This document shows positions 14,101 to 23,910 of a stretch of DNA of 64,000 nt, piece by piece (position 1 is the stretch's first letter; each line of letters opens with the position of its first letter). Location: positions 13,454,001-13,518,000 of the forward strand of contig NC_083535.1 in the NCBI RefSeq assembly GCF_032362555.1, read 5' to 3'. This DNA comes from Amyelois transitella (Eukaryota; Arthropoda; Insecta; Lepidoptera; Pyralidae). The translations under genes and the position numbers were made by a program. The notes beneath the pieces were generated by a model that was given only the letters and a program-made list of their open reading frames with translations, ran no database searches and was not told the origin of the DNA.

Positions 14101-16342
14101 GGCTCGGAGGGGGGGTGCTGACCACAATCCTGACCTGGTGCCGAGGTCTGATGGTGAGTTTCTGATAGCCAAGTCAAGCTTATAACACTATCACAATATT
14201 AGATCCCGAAACGGCTTGACCGATTCTCACGAAATTTTGTGAGCATGTTGAGTAGGTCTGAGAATCGGCCAACGTCTATTTTTCACAATATTCGTTCCTA
14301 TACTCCTCCGAAACGACTTGATCGATTCTCACGAAATTTTGTGAGCATGTTGAGTAGGTCTGAGAATCGGCCAACGACAATTTTTCACAATATTCGTTCA
14401 CGTACTCCTCCGAAACGGCTTGACCGATTCTCATGAAATTTTGTGAGCATATTGAGTAGGTCTGAGAATCGGCCAACGTCTATTTTTCATACCCCTAAGT
14501 GATAATGGTTGTCCACTCTTTACATTTTTTGTTTTAACTAGAAATTACTTAAGAATTATTTATATGGTAAAACAACGTTTGCCTTGACAGCTAGTATAGA
14601 TTTGTAGTTGTATTTGTAACGAATGTTCTCCCAAACAATAGAACCGATTTAAATGATATTTGGCACAATCTTCAGCAGTTCTACGTACGCCTTCCTCGAT
14701 AAATGGTCTATTCAACGCAAAAAGAATTTTTCAATTCGAACCAGTAGTGCCTGAGATTAGCGCGTTCAAACAAACAAACTCTTCAACTTTATATCATTAG
14801 CATAGAGTATAGATAAATAACTACTTCTTTCTTTTCTACTTAGGTTTCAGCCGTGGTTTCAAAGCTAATACTCCTTCAAATTCCAGGGTCCTTCCACCGG
14901 GAGCCCGACTTCGCCCGGGAGGAGCGCGTGGTGGGCACCACCAATATCACGGTCAACCAACTCGCCTCCTGTCAGAATGTAAGGATCCAATTATATTCTC
15001 TTTCTCTTCTGAGCTCCGGTTAAGTGTACATACATATGTATAATCACGTCTATATCCCTTGCGGGGTAGACAGAGCCAACAGTCTTGTAAAGACTGATAG
15101 GCCACGTTCAGCTATTTGGCTTTAGGATAGAATTGAGATTCAAATAGTGACAGGTTGCTAGCCTATCGCCTAAAAAAGAATCTCAAGTATGTAAGCCTAT
15201 CCCTTAGTCGCCTTTTACGACATCCATGGGAACGAGATGGAGTGGTCCTATTCTTTTTTGTATTGGTGCCGGGAACCACACGGCACTACAAAAGAAAGAA
15301 TTTATTAAGCTTATTTTTGAAGTATGTATGTATGTATGTACATATGTATGGCGATGTCGCTTTTGTTTCTCATTATTCTTTATTTTTTATCTAGATTATC
15401 GATAAATATATCTAGGTTATTAACATTACGTAAACAACTACACATATCAAAACAATACAAACAAACAATTAAACGGACTCACTTTCTCAATAATATATAT
15501 ATATATAAACATGTCGATATAAACGCATGCGCACCCCAGTGTAAACCCATGCCAATTGTTTCTTACGGGGTAATTATACCAAGTGGGTTTTGGGTTCAAA
15601 TCTTGGAGAAAGCGGTTCGTGTTGATCCGCGGTATCGTTTACTGCTAACTATGCGGGTAATGAGACGAGACCAGCTAAATGTATAGTAATTAATCACGTC
15701 TATATCCCTTGCGGGGTAGACAGAGCCATCAGTCTTGAAAAGACTGAATGGCCACGTTCAGCTATTTGGCTTAATGATAGAATTGAGATAATTAATCACT
15801 TACGCTTAAATTGGCTTTTTGTTGTAATCTTTTTAGGGGCTAGCTAAATCCATACATATATCACTTGCGGGGTAGACGGAGCCGACAATCTTAAAAGCGT
15901 TCAGCTGTTTGGCTTAACGATAGAATTGAGATTCCAATAGCGACAGGTTGTCAGCCCATCGCCTAAAAGTAGAATCCCAAGTTTATAAGCGTATCCCCTA
16001 CTCGCATTTTACGACATTAATTCTATCTTAAAGCCAAACAGCTGAACGTGGCCTATCAGCCTTTAAAAGACTGTTGACTCTGTCTACCCCGCAAGGGATA
16101 TAGACGTGATTTTATGTTGTAGTATGTATTAAATTCAAATCTTAAGACCTACGGTTTGGGCTTTGTCGTGAGATGTTATGTCAATTAATAGCATTTATTT
16201 TTAAATATATAAATAAATTATTTCCTAATGTTTTCAGCAATACTCGCCGTCTCCGGTCCCGTCGTGTCGCGTCTTAGTCGGCTGCGCACACGCACCCGCG
16301 CCCGACTCCTGCCCAGCGACACAACATTCGTATTACGTTTAA
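5120..16342 (+). CDS. Sidestep-like immunoglobulin-superfamily receptor, 13 coding exons
   Basis: Coding exons: 5120-5177, 5564-5717, 6090-6256, 7082-7195, 7960-8160, 8544-8698, 10134-10278, 11465-11616, 12155-12368, 13101-13316, 13989-14153, 14887-14978 and 16238-16342. All junctions are GT-AG and in phase, and the 1938 nt give 645 residues plus stop. The protein has a hydrophobic signal peptide (1-17), Ig domains with cysteine pairs C36-C107, C160-C211, C257-C310 and C356-C409, an FNIII-like domain (about 425-520), a membrane segment (about 539-559) and an 86-residue cytoplasmic tail. The pattern fits the insect Sidestep family of cell-surface receptors for Beaten-path proteins, which guide motor axons: a YVGPLSLG stretch before the Ig2 cysteine, PPPTITW in Ig3, FSW in the last Ig, and GWDGG in FNIII. 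Family members I know of have five Ig domains and this one shows four. Which paralogue it is cannot be told. A 5' UTR exon upstream is likely. Hemicentin- or nephrin-like proteins are less likely. Confidence 0.85.
5564..5717 (+). CDS. Ig receptor exon 2: first half of Ig1
   Basis: Carries the first Ig1 cysteine (LPC, residue 36) and the core tryptophan (VLWLK, residue 52). Enters with one base carried over and leaves with two. Clearly more GC-rich than the flanking intron. Confidence 0.85.
5763..6015 (-). mobile_element. SINE-like element in intron 2
   Basis: Antisense full-length copy from the CATACATATGGTCACG tail to the ACCACACGGCAC head, lying about 75 bp before the exon 3 acceptor of the Ig gene. 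Confidence 0.8.
6090..6256 (+). CDS. Ig receptor exon 3: second half of Ig1
   Basis: Contains the DGGVYRCRV motif with the second Ig1 cysteine (residue 107), plus an extra cysteine pair (C81, C86) in the middle of the domain. The antisense LINE tail fragment begins about ten bases after its donor. Confidence 0.85.
6265..6412 (-). mobile_element. LINE 3' tail fragment
   Basis: Antisense 5'-truncated copy of the RTE-like LINE tail (CATACATACATAACATCACG ... AAGCTCGGCGGTTTCGGGTA) starting about eight bases after the exon 3 donor. A similar fragment lies at about 8262-8385. Confidence 0.78.
6439..6699 (+). mobile_element. SINE-like element with target duplication
   Basis: Same family; flanked by GTATTAAAACGAG on both sides (about 6427-6438 and 6696-6708). 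The apical loop of its 3' stem reads GTAA rather than GCAA. A degenerate second copy follows at about 6718-6945. Confidence 0.82.
7082..7195 (+). CDS. Ig receptor exon 4: first half of Ig2
   Basis: Encodes PRIYDEAGDE...YVGPLSLG followed by the first Ig2 cysteine (LIC, residue 160). The VGP..LG motif before the cysteine is characteristic of Sidestep-type second Ig domains. The donor at 7196 is followed closely by a Helitron-like element. Confidence 0.85.
7243..7485 (-). mobile_element. Helitron-like non-autonomous element (type 1)
   Basis: Full-length copy from CTAGCTGTGCCCGCGACTTC to TTAGTATAGAT; its terminal hairpin plus CTAG is on the minus strand. No ORF. Confidence 0.62.
7960..8160 (+). 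CDS. Ig receptor exon 5: second half of Ig2
   Basis: Carries the core tryptophan (YWRRN, residue 173) and the second cysteine (HYEC, residue 211), ending with VVVKMY. The donor GTAAGT at 8161 is strong. Confidence 0.88.
8544..8698 (+). CDS. Ig receptor exon 6: first half of Ig3
   Basis: Carries the Ig3 cysteine (VVDC, residue 257) and PPPTITWHLGD with the core tryptophan (270). Ends in phase 0 at GTATTC. Its 3' half and the following intron are repeated downstream as a 172-bp tandem array of pseudo-exons. Confidence 0.88.
8699..9590 (+). repeat. 172-bp tandem array of degenerate exon 6 / intron 6 copies
   Basis: The exon 6 end plus its donor recurs with the donor GT at 8699, 8871, 9043 and 9215, exactly 172 bp apart. 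More diverged copies lie near 9350 and 9565. Each unit has about 90 bp resembling the exon 6 coding end (TGCCGTGTACCTCC-type words, then CAGCGTTCATAAG) followed by about 80 bp of intron. Copies differ from exon 6 by substitutions and an extra C before CTGGTA that shifts the frame, so they are not functional coding exons, although the donor survives in most. Confidence 0.85.
9859..10079 (-). mobile_element. tRNA-derived SINE copy
   Basis: On the minus strand a tRNA-like head (about 10079-10015) has an intact B-box-like GGGTTCGAATCCCGG and an upstream A-box-like region. It is followed by a body containing GGATGTTTATC and TTGAGTT...ATCTCGTA words. It resembles a real tRNA only over the head and continues into non-tRNA sequence, so I call it a SINE. 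Partial relatives lie near 11985-12057 and 32365-32465. Confidence 0.7.
10134..10278 (+). CDS. Ig receptor exon 7: second half of Ig3
   Basis: Begins ELHDGNYTVSSLTL and contains the second Ig3 cysteine (LVCRAHN, residue 310). In phase with exon 6 (phase 0) and with exon 8 (one base carried). Confidence 0.88.
10308..10545 (+). repeat. Interspersed retroelement-like repeat with TTCTA-rich tail
   Basis: One of a family that starts near ATTCATTCATG, contains GCTGCAGTGTAGTTTG and GCGGTAGTAGTTATAATT, and ends in AAATAAATCTATTCTATTCT. Other copies: about 22995-23232 and 37018-37248 (+), and 31870-32098, 47570-47765, 47966-48110 and 50534-50768 (-). The consistent AT-rich 3' tail and variable 5' extent suggest retroposition. 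It carries no ORF. Confidence 0.65.
11465..11616 (+). CDS. Ig receptor exon 8: first half of the last Ig
   Basis: Carries the cysteine in ETLTC (residue 356) and the FSWTF tryptophan (369), matching the last, membrane-proximal Ig of Sidestep proteins. The expected fourth Ig between exon 7 and this exon is not visible in the 1.2-kb intron. Confidence 0.87.
12155..12368 (+). CDS. Ig receptor exon 9: end of last Ig, start of FNIII
   Basis: Contains the second cysteine (GMLLCRATN, residue 409), then a proline-rich GGPPQPPDC linker and the first FNIII strands (LRVQCKK). An alternative acceptor nine bases further in is possible; the one used is ACCCAG. Confidence 0.87.
12390..12628 (-). mobile_element. 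SINE-like copy with (TATG)n tail
   Basis: Near full-length member of the abundant family described at 4370-4630, in antisense orientation. It starts with the CATACATACATATGG tail next to the exon 9 donor and ends with the CCGGGGACC...GGCAC head. Confidence 0.8.
12660..12785 (+). mobile_element. 5'-truncated LINE 3' tail fragment
   Basis: Matches the last roughly 40 codons and tail of the RTE-like LINE at 41095-44202 (coding for DEAKEVCRDRGKWKEV). It ends in GAGGCGTGATTTTATGTATG. Confidence 0.8.
12789..12993 (-). mobile_element. Helitron-like non-autonomous element (type 2)
   Basis: Starts CTAGAGGCCGCCCGCG and ends TAATAGTAGTAGGAT. Read on the minus strand it ends in a short hairpin (GCGGACGAAGTCGC) followed by CTAG, the terminal design of Helitrons. 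Sister copies: about 23660-23910, 35262-35500 and 49595-49785, with fragments at 508-640 and 21785-21920. It has no ORF. Confidence 0.6.
13101..13316 (+). CDS. Ig receptor exon 10: FNIII domain
   Basis: Begins GWDGG and continues through LELLSSDGTVSL to YASNARGRSE, a recognisable fibronectin type III fold with the Sidestep-type GxDGG start. The donor at 13317 (GTGGAT) is only a few bases from the tail of an inserted SINE. Confidence 0.87.
13320..13580 (-). mobile_element. SINE-like copy touching the exon 10 donor
   Basis: Antisense family member whose ATACATACAG tail starts three or four bases after the splice donor of exon 10, so the +4 to +6 donor positions derive from the insertion. Further rearranged family pieces lie at about 13625-13752 (-) and 13793-13952 (+). 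Confidence 0.75.
13989..14153 (+). CDS. Ig receptor exon 11: membrane segment
   Basis: Encodes a short juxtamembrane linker, then WVEAAAGAVVVIAGLAATVL (residues 538-557), then a basic stop-transfer stretch with several arginines. The orientation is single-pass, N-terminus outside. Confidence 0.87.
14207..14490 (+). repeat. 102-bp tandem repeat, about 2.8 units
   Basis: Units start with CGAAACG at 14207, 14309 and 14411 and share GATTCTCACGAAATTTTG and TCTGAGAATCGGCCAACG. They lie wholly in intron 11. Open frames across them only reflect the repeat and are not called genes. Confidence 0.85.
14887..14978 (+). CDS. Ig receptor exon 12: cytoplasmic tail
   Basis: Encodes GSFHREPDFAREERVVGTTN then ITVNQLASCQN. 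In phase with neighbours; no known signalling motif recognised. Confidence 0.8.
15030..15287 (-). mobile_element. SINE-like copy, full length
   Basis: Antisense member in intron 12, from CATACATATGTATAATCACG to GGAACCACACGGCAC. Partial relatives follow at about 15692-15792 (-), 15855-16015 (-) and 16019-16127 (+). The last two form an inverted pair. Confidence 0.8.
16238..16342 (+). CDS. Ig receptor exon 13: C-terminus and stop
   Basis: Encodes 34 residues starting QYSPSPVPSC and ending SYYV, with TAA at 16340-16342. Acceptor TTTTCAG; in phase with exon 12. The mature tail is short for the family. Confidence 0.72.
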   Translation, partial: QYSPSPVPSCRVLVGCAHAPAPDSCPATQHSYYV

Positions 16343-16578
16343 AAAAAACCACAACATCACTACATAGTATAAAACAAAGTCGCTATTTTAGTCTGTTTGT
16401 CTGTATGCTTAAATCTTTAAAATTACGCAACGGATTTTGATGCGGTTTTTTGTAACAGATAGAGTGATTCAAGAGGAAGGTTTTTATGTATAATAACATT
16501 TATAATTTTGCACCCGTGTAAAGCCGGGGTGGGTCGCTAGTTATTACTATAATAAATAAATATACACAATAGTCTCAA

Positions 16579-16842
16579 AAAGTGCCGTGTGGTTCCCGGC
16601 ACCAATAGAAAAAGAATAGGACCACTCCATCTCTTTACCATGGATGTCGTAAAAATCGACTAAGGGATAGGCTTATAAACTTGGGGATTGTTCTTTTAGG
16701 CGACGGTCTAGCAACCTGTCACTATTTGAATCGCAATTCTATCATTAAGCCATATAGCTGAACGTGGCCATTCAGTCTTTTCAAGACTGTTGGCTCTGTC
16801 TACCCCGCAAGGGATATAGACGTGATTATACGTATGTATGTA
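16579..16842 (+). mobile_element. SINE-like copy, full length
   Basis: Runs from GTGCCGTGTGGTTCCCGG through TAGCAACCTGTCACTATTTG to GACGTGATTATACGTATG. Flanking AGTCTCAAAAAG words on both sides (ending at 16578, and again at about 16843) look like a target-site duplication. Confidence 0.82.
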
Positions 16843-18414
16843 GTCTCAAAAAGACAGGGTGGCCACATTCAGCTTAATAATAGATTAACGATATTACTAC
16901 AAACACTCACTTGTATACAACACTGATAAATTCCTTTCAATTGTAAAATTAACCTTCTTTTCGACATTTTGCTGTTTGCCCCGGACTCGTGACGTGTATG
17001 CAAACCCCATGAGGGCAGGTTCTGTAGCGCTGTAAAGATAGGACGCCTCAGGCCTCAAAATGAGAGTGTAATGATGATTGGAGTGATTTTCTAGTCAAAC
17101 TAGTCATCTAATTTAGTATTCATTATAACTATTTAATATTTATACAGACGTTGGTTTATATACCTATATAAGTTAAAATTAGGTACATGAATTCAATAAA
17201 ATTGCGTGCGACTTCATCCGCGTGGTTTAAGGCTTTAGGCTATATAACATCACGCTGCAACTATTAGGAGCGAAGTAATAATGGAAAATGTGAAAAAAAC
17301 GATTGATCTCTCATTGAAAATGATTTATCCTTGAGGGCTTCAATGATGCCCAAAATAACTATTTCACGTGGACGAAGTCTCGGGCACAACTAGTTTTAAA
17401 ATAATATGGAACGGCGGGCATGATTGTATCGGCTATTATGATGACATAAATTGGAGTATCTATAAGTTTCTTATAGGTAGTCTCTGCCTACCCCTCTGGG
17501 AAAGAGGCGTGATGTTATGTATGTATGTATAAGTTTCTTTAACTACCTATATGAAAATCTTAAACATCAAGATGTACAAATATTTATAATAAATATAAAT
17601 ATATTTAATCTCTATACATAAACTCCTATACCCTATATAGCTACTAATATATATTAAAAAGCTTTGTACTATCTGAAGTTCTTTTGTAAATACTTACCAA
17701 CTCATATTGTAGGCATTTTAAAATGACATTGATCCAAAGGAATGTATAAATATATTGAAATACTGTAAAGAAATTACAGCCTAAGAAAATTACTATTTTG
17801 TAGGCTATACTTACTTTATAATAATGTATATGAAAGAAAAGAAAGAAGTGTGCAGGGATCGTGGCAAGTGGAAAGATATGGTCTCTGCCTACCCCTCCGG
17901 GATAGAGGCGTTATTTATGGATTTATTTATGTATGTATAATGACTGATTACTATTATAAGTTCTGAATAAACATTATATTCTGAAAATTAAAAATTTGTG
18001 TTATTTTTTTCTAACCCCATTCCATCCCCCTATAAATATTTGCGCTCTTTTTTTTGTTTTGAAATATATGTACCTTTATAAATACATTTTGAGTTACATT
18101 TATCCCAAGATAAAACAAAACATGAATTTATACAGTACACATAAATTCTGAAACTACTTAATCGATTTTGATAATATTCGATAAGAACATTGTTACCTTT
18201 AAGTTTAAGAAAGGGTACTTTTATTCCTAAATAGTTTATAGTTATTTTCGCTTCGTTTAATTTTATCTTTTATTTTTATGGAATAGTGATGAAAAATATA
18301 CAATTTTGTGAATTGAAAAATCAATTACTATCCGTCAACGCCGCCTTAAACTGTTATGTAGAATGAAAAGAGATATAATATTTAGTCTTTAGTACTTACA
18401 TAGAAGTTTATCTA

Positions 18415-18655
18415 AAACTAGCTGTGCCCGCGACTTCTTCCGCGTGGAATAGTTATTTTGGCCATCATTGAAGCCCTCAAGGATGAATAATTTTCCCCGT
18501 TTTTTCACATTTTCCATTATTTTTTCGTTTCTAATAGTTGCACCGTGATGTTTTATAGCCTAAATCCTTTCTCGATAAATGGTCTATTCAACGCAAAAAG
18601 AATTTTTCAATTTGAACCAGTAGTTCCTGGGATTGGCGCGTTCAAACAAACAAAC
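18415..18655 (-). mobile_element. Helitron-like non-autonomous element (type 1)
   Basis: Starts CTAGCTGTGCCCGCGACTTC and ends near AACAAACAAAC. Type 1 copies share AGCTGAAGAGTTTGTTTG at the other end and TTTATCGAGGAAGGC inside. Further copies: about 7243-7485 (-), 31138-31380 (+), 33085-33345 (+), 36328-36605 (-) and 51450-51725 (-). The minus-strand end is a hairpin then CTAG. Resemblance to the lepidopteran Lep1 Helitron family is from memory. Confidence 0.6.
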
Positions 18656-19619
18656 AAATTAGTGACAGGTTGCTAACCAATCGCCCAAAAAAAGAATCCC
18701 AAGTTTGTAAGCCTATCCCTTAGCCGCATTTTACGACATCCATGGGAAAGAGATGGAGTGGTCCTATTCTTTTTTATACTGGTGCCAGCAACCACACGGC
18801 ACTATTTCTTATTAAGTTGGAAAAGGTGACGAAAATTTTTGAAGCACCTGTGTGTGTATATACCTACAGTGTTTTTCATAAGAAATCATCTGTTTATTGG
18901 TTTCTAAAGCTGATAGAAAGTAGGAGGTTGAGAACATGCCTCAGGCTTTGTCTAAGACGGAAAGCAGCGGCCGTAGGAAATGTTAAAGTACTTTGTGGAG
19001 ATGACACATTGTGAAGCGGTAGCGTGTTTAATGTAAAGAATTACTTAAATCTTTAAATTAGTTTTTAAATTATATATATATTTATATACATATATAAATA
19101 TTTAAGTGCCGTGTGGTTCTCGGCACCAATACAAAAAAGAATAGGGCCACTCCATCTCTTTCACATGGATGTCGTAAAAGGCGACTAAGGGATAGGCTTA
19201 CAAACTTGGGATTCTTTCTTAAGGCGATGGGCTAGCAACCTGTCACTATTTGAATCTCATTTCTATCATTAAGCCAAACAGCTGAACGTCTTTCAGTCTT
19301 TTCAAGACTACTAACTCTGTCTACCCCGCAAGGGATGTGATATAACGAGACTATACACTTTATATATACGAGACGAGATACGTCAACTAAAAGATGTATT
19401 AAGGTACATACTTAAATTACATTTTATTATTTATTTTTATCCATGAGAAGAAAAAAACAAAATGAATTATCACATTTCATGATGAGTTTCTTTTGCATAT
19501 GTATTTTTCGATACACTACACAAGGCTAAGTAAATCTCCTTAACTTAAATTGTAACTTACCAACATTTTAACATCCAAATCATTTAGTATCATGTATTAA
19601 TTTATTGAATCGCGTACGC

Positions 19620-19860
19620 ACCAATCGTTTGCACGAATTGGCTAACTATTCATGTCAACATCTAAGCATCATGGAGAAACCGCTTTCTCAAACACAGCAG
19701 ACAGCCTTACCAGGGAGTGGGGATACGCCGTGAGGGGGGGTCCAGTCCGCCAGTCCCGCCGCGGCGCCGTCATCGCATGCGCAAGAGCAACTATTTTCTC
19801 TCTCGGCAATTGTTTTTATTTCACTCCTGCATGTAAAGCCAAAACACAAGGTCAGTAAAT
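19620..19860 (+). promoter_or_regulatory. Possible promoter / 5' non-coding exon
   Basis: A GC-richer patch (CCGCCAGTCCCGCCGCGGCG) in AT-rich surroundings, with CGCATGCGCA (resembling an NRF1 site) and a plausible donor CAAG|GTCAGTA at about 19852. It could be the first exon of the downstream calpain gene, whose start codon follows an acceptor at 26780. The open frame across it (19652-19858) shows no recognisable protein. Weak evidence. Confidence 0.25.
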
Positions 19861-22800
19861 TTTTAACAAAACCTCGATCAAATATGTGATGTTGAGTGAT
19901 GTTCAAATTTTGTGTGTGCTATGTATTGTATATCGTTATCAAAACCGGTTTAGTAAAAGTCGATCGGCTAGTTTTTTAATGGTATGGTGTGTTGATAACT
20001 AACGTTCGTTATCAATGCGTATGTATGTTGGTTAAACCGAAATGGTCAAAACAATAAATAATGTATTTTTTTTTATAATACGATACTAATATTACCTCTT
20101 TCCTAACATGTCTGTTCTTTCTATGGAATATAACTATATTGCGTTGAACTTAAGTTATGAGCGTAGAAACGTTAAAGTGTGACTAAATAATCTTTATTAC
20201 ACGTACATTTGTTCTACATTAGGTAACAGTAAATGAATATTGCAATTTTCATTTCGCGTTACCTACAACTTAAAACTTATTTACGATATTTATTCTTAAG
20301 TTTTCTCCCGCCCTAAGGTAGGGAAGAGATTGCTTTAGCGATAAACCCTCCTTTCTACTTTATAACCTGTGTTTTTTTCTGATTTCTATCTTTGTATGGA
20401 ATATATCTATCGTACATTTGATTCTGATAGGATGTAGATTTTAATATCCGCCTACCTCCTAAAGTTTGGTATTAAAATAGGTGAATCGGATATAAGCCCA
20501 CATTGTCTTAAGTCGTTCGCATTCGTCGGAGAATTTTACAAGCATTACAATTGTAACTTCTTTTACTAATACTAAGTTATTTAGTGAACACTTAATACAA
20601 ACAGTTATATTTCTAAGTAAATTGCATATAAATTAAGTATATAATACCCAGTAAAACGAAGAGGAAAAACGATCGAAGTAAAATTAAGGTAGGTACTTCA
20701 AGAATTATAAGTATTCTACATTTTAAGCGCTGCTTTTATCGCTGATTGTATCATTATACGTACGCCTTTTCCTAGGGGGGTAGGCAGACACTACGTCTTT
20801 CCACGTGCTACGATACCAACTTTTTTCGTTGCACCCTCATAACTCTCATATGTAATCTAGTTTGTTTATTCTTGACCTGACGTTTATTATTGTTATAACT
20901 ATTTATAAACGATGAAATATGACTTATTTTTTAAATTTGCGTTGAACTTTCTAAACTCTGGTGCTGCCCTACGTGGTAAGCAAAGAAAAGTCTTAGGTAG
21001 TGATAAAATTGAGATTAATTTATTGACAAGTTTTAAAGCCCTTTTTCTCGAAACTGGACATAAGAGAAAATACGTAGAAGATATAATTGTAAGTAGACGA
21101 GCGAATGCAGGTCATAAAAACACGTGGTAACATCCGGCTGTTCACGACATTACTGTCGCAAGTCAGGAGCGGTCGCGGGCCGTTGAGTAGACCGCTTTAG
21201 ACTGTTGTTGTTGTTAGCTTAGTGGTAATTACATAAATTACACCTTCGCGGTTAACATCGATACTAATTTTAATGATTAAAAATGTGAATTTGTGTTTTT
21301 TAGTCCTTGTTTTACGGAACCGTCCATTGCGAATGTTCATGAATGATTTCTAAACCACTGAACAGATGAAATTTTGCATTCATATAGTGTGGTATACGAA
21401 AAAGGAAATAGGATAATTAACAAATAAACTATAGGAGACTACATGCGAAAATAAAGTGTTTTATTTATTTATTTATTTAAACTTAAGTTAACAAAATACA
21501 AATGTATAGCACAATTGGCGGACTTAATGCTAGAAGCATTATCTACCAGTCAACCATTGGGTCTGACAGAGAACTTTATGTGGGGTCAAAGTATTATTTA
21601 TACTCTCCAAATCTTTTCATATCAATTTTTAAAGTGAAATATTGGTATCTTTCTTTTGGCGATGAGCTAGCAACCTGTCACTATTTGAATCTCGATTCTA
21701 TCATCAAGCCAAAAACCTGAACGTGGCCTATCAGTCTTTTCAAGACTGTTGGCTCTGTCTACCCCGCAAGGTATATATGTTATTTTGGCTCTCCAGCTAC
21801 CTTCATACCAAATTTCATTGTAATCGGTTCAGTAGTTTTTGCGTGAAAGAGTAACAAACATCCATACTGACATCCTGACATACTCACAAACTTTCGTATT
21901 TATAATATTAGTAGGATTGAACCATAAAAAACTAATGTCCGCCCGTGACTTGCGCCTCACTAATGAAGTTTTCGCCCGCTGGAGAGATGAGCAAGTGGGT
22001 CGGTGTGGCGGACAAGACGGATAAACGTGGATGATCCTAACATTAACTTGAAGATAAATCGAACGGAAAATAGTAATAATTCAAATTCAAAATTTTCATT
22101 CATTATCATAGGATACTTCATATCGCTGCATTATTGTCAAATCTTTTGGTTTCACAACATTGGTTGACTTCAAATAAATTACCTACTTAAAACCAAGTTT
22201 ACCTACTGCCGCTTCCAAGGCGTCCGTGCAGAAGAAGCGGTAACAAACTGCACTGCAACATAATATTCATCAGAACAGTACATTCAAAGGGTTAAGCTAA
22301 TGAAAGAAGATTTTACCAACCCTGTCACTATTTGAATCTCAATTCCATTATTAAGCTGACGTAAGCTAAACGTAGGCCTGTCATTGTAAGGCTCTGTCTT
22401 CCCCGCAAGGGACATAGACGTGATAATATGTATGTGTACGTTAGTTTAGGATTACATACGATTTAGTTAGATATATTTATTAGAAAATACCTTGGTCGCC
22501 TTTTACGACATCTATGAGATGGAGTGGACCATTCATTCTTCAAAACTGAACATATGTGTACCAGAGGGGTAGACAGAGACTACATCTTTCCACGATGCAC
22601 GCCATTATTTTTAGCTCCCATCACATTCATCTGTAGCTCGTCAAGTTAAGGTACTCTTGACCTGACCTTTCAAAACGGAAATGTAGCCAGATTTTTTCGG
22701 GATTATTACAAAAGTTACCTAGATATCAATCAGACACAAAGTCTGAAAGATGCATTCAGTAAACATTTGTGTACTTAATTGAATTTTATCGAATGTTGAC

Positions 22801-23659
22801 AAAATGCGACTTTTAAGTACATTTAAAAACTAAACATAAAATAAAATCAAGTAAAATTCCTAAACTACAAACTGAACAAATTATTTTGCATTTTTGACAT
22901 GGTGTTGACATAATTTGTGCAGTGTGTACATATTTTATTTTACGACTATCTTTATATTTATTTATTTAACAAAATATTCGTATTAATACAATTAGTTCTA
23001 CATTCATTCATGTTTTTTAATGAAGACAATGTGCATTCGTCCACGATGTAGTTTTAAAAGATCTACATTTGTCAATTGACGTCTGATGAAAATGCTGCAG
23101 TGTAGTTTGTGCCGCCGCTTCTTCTAGACATGCGCTTTTGGAGCGGTAGTAGTTATAATTAGATTTAAGTGATGTGACGTCAATAAGTGATACCTTGTAT
23201 CCAATTTTGAAAATAAATCTATTGTAATCTATTATTTAACTTTGAACCCCTTAGTAGAGTCCCACCACTAGGGAATTACTCCCGCACCGTAACGCAATAG
23301 CAATATCTACTCTGCGCAAGAATATTTCATTCAGTTATAAAGTGCTTCGTTATTGGTTACATTTGAAATTAGAATGTCCCTTAATCCGCCATACGGATCC
23401 TAAAGTGGAACAATCATCAGAAAAAGTCGAAACTAAGAAAAGCCATGCTCGATCGATTTGACAGTTCGTTGACCCCATTACGATGGCCAAATCAATAGAA
23501 AACAAATGTTATTCAGTCGTCATAAAGTTGAATTTCTTATGACGTATTGGCCATGGTGACCGCCGCCCAGTTTTGGAAGTTAGGACTGTTATAGAATTAT
23601 AATGGCACTAAATAAAGCTAAGATATATATTGCTATCTCTTTCGTGACTGGTGTGAAAA

Positions 23660-23910
23660 TAGGTTTGCATCCTACTAAGATTATAAATGCTAAAGTTTGT
23701 ATGTCAGCATGTCAGTATGGATGTTTGTTACTCTTTCACGCAAAAACTACTGAACCGATTACGATGAAATTTGGTTTGTAGCATATGTGTTATTCTTAAG
23801 CTGGGTAGCTTAAGTCCCAGAATAACACATATGCTACTTTTTATCCCAGAGTTAACGCGAGTTTGATAGGGTTTCCATGCGGACGAAGTCGCGGGCGGCC
23901 TCTAGTAATA
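23660..23910 (+). mobile_element. Helitron-like element (type 2) with internal palindrome
   Basis: Runs from TCCTACTAAGATTATAAATG to GCGGGCGGCCTCTAGTA. It contains a perfect 19-bp inverted repeat (23778-23796 and 23819-23837) not present in the sister copy at 12789-12993. Confidence 0.65.

Larger units (their letters stand above)
16343..19600. other. 3' flank and intergenic repeats
   Basis: Contains the probable 3' UTR of the Ig gene (AATAAA words near 16550 and 17966 are candidates). Also present: a CCCGTG...GGTCGCTAG-type element (about 16380-16545), a full SINE-like copy (16579-16842, +), a truncated Helitron-like copy (about 17200-17395, +), LINE tails (about 17455-17530 and 17825-17940, +), a Helitron-like copy (18415-18655, -), and SINE-like pieces (18657-18805, - and 19105-19340, +). 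No coding exon seen. Confidence 0.6.

Noticed and set aside
14239..14476. Open frames on both strands in intron 11 of the Ig gene.
   Set aside because: They are by-products of the 102-bp tandem repeat.
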